DNA from: Oscillospiraceae bacterium
GTDB lineage: Bacteria > Bacillota > Clostridia > Saccharofermentanales > Saccharofermentanaceae
DNA length: 5,992 bases
NCBI GenBank assembly: GCA_902795955.1
Contig: CADBNJ010000284.1
Location: forward strand, 1 to 5,992
Direction of reading: 5' to 3'
Below are positions 5,719-5,992 of the stretch, piece after piece (position 1 is the first letter of the stretch; the number at the start of each line of letters is the position of its first letter). The notes under the pieces are model-generated. The model was not told the origin of the DNA. It made no database searches and saw only the letters and a program-made list of their open reading frames with translations. The position numbers were made by a program, and so were the translations under genes.

Positions 5719-5992
5719 ATGCCGGTATGCTAAAGATGATCAGGGATTTCAATGCCGAGAAAGATAAGGACGAACCATCCCTGGAAAGCACTGAACTGTA
5801 CAGATTCTATCTGTCGGCAGCAGATAAGTACGCCAAGTACAACCGTGTCAGCGATATCTTCAGAAACAGGAAGATCGGGAAGATAGTTGAAGAGATAAGG
5901 TCGATGTTGTCGAATGAAAGGTTCAAATACGGTCTGTCACGCGCCGATGAATACCGGAGACTTGATTCAGCTTTCTGGGACCGTTATAAAAA
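5715..5992 (+). CDS. Unknown protein, N-terminal part (3' end outside window)
   Basis: An open frame starts at ATG 5715-5717, overlapping the previous stop as ATGA, and stays open for 92 codons to the window edge. It begins MNAGMLKMIRDFNAEKDKDEP. The visible part is very rich in Lys, Arg, Glu and Asp and looks helical, with aromatic residues spaced along it (ELYRFYLSAADKYAKYNRV, then ADEYRRLDSAFWDRYK). I do not recognise a family. GGAGG (5696-5700) lies 14 bases upstream, a long spacing. Translation may therefore depend on coupling to the upstream gene, or start at the in-frame ATG at 5727 or 5736. Its charge and style match the C-terminal third of the preceding protein, suggesting a functional pair. 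Confidence 0.8.
   Translation, partial: MNAGMLKMIRDFNAEKDKDEPSLESTELYRFYLSAADKYAKYNRVSDIFRNRKIGKIVEEIRSMLSNERFKYGLSRADEYRRLDSAFWDRYK

Noticed and set aside
1..5992. tRNA, rRNA, CRISPR array, insertion sequence or attachment site
   Set aside because: I found no cloverleaf, regularly spaced direct repeats, transposase or integrase motifs, or terminal repeats in a reading of both strands.

Overview
The window is a compact, gene-dense bacterial or phage segment of moderate GC content. Nearly every minus-strand gene is preceded by a strong AAGGAGG-type Shine-Dalgarno (SD) sequence, gaps are short, and the ClpP reads like Bacillota (Clostridia-type) homologues. This suggests a Firmicute host. The mix of an atypical ClpX-like ATPase, ClpP, a short SSB-like protein, a PPP-type phosphatase and several unrecognised proteins fits an accessory element (large phage, plasmid or integrative element) better than a core chromosomal locus. 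That origin is an inference: no capsid, terminase, integrase or replication gene is visible.

Layout. (1) Bases 2-100 hold the 3' end of a plus-strand gene. It converges on the minus-strand operon, and a hairpin (130-167) lies at the junction. (2) From 4625 down to 149 there are seven minus-strand genes, probably one operon. In order of transcription they are: an unknown 188-aa protein, a ClpX-like AAA+ ATPase without the zinc-binding domain, ClpP, an unknown 294-aa protein coupled to clpP by an ATGA overlap, a 95-aa SSB-like OB-fold protein, a 223-aa metallophosphoesterase, and an unknown 80-aa protein. (3) Bases 4626-4899 are a divergent intergenic region rich in inverted repeats. (4) From 4900 two plus-strand unknown genes follow, overlapping by ATGA; the second runs off the window end.

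Working together. The clearest functional unit is the ATPase-ClpP pair. The ATPase keeps Walker A, Walker B, the arginine finger, the sensor-2 arginine and an IGF-like ClpP-docking loop, so it could form a dedicated ClpXP-like protease. Its pore loop and N-terminus differ from housekeeping ClpX, which suggests altered substrate choice. The flanking unknown proteins (188 aa and 294 aa) are candidate substrates, adaptors or regulators on position alone. The SSB-like protein and phosphatase suggest links to DNA metabolism and to dephosphorylation of a protein or nucleotide, but no shared pathway can be read from the sequence.
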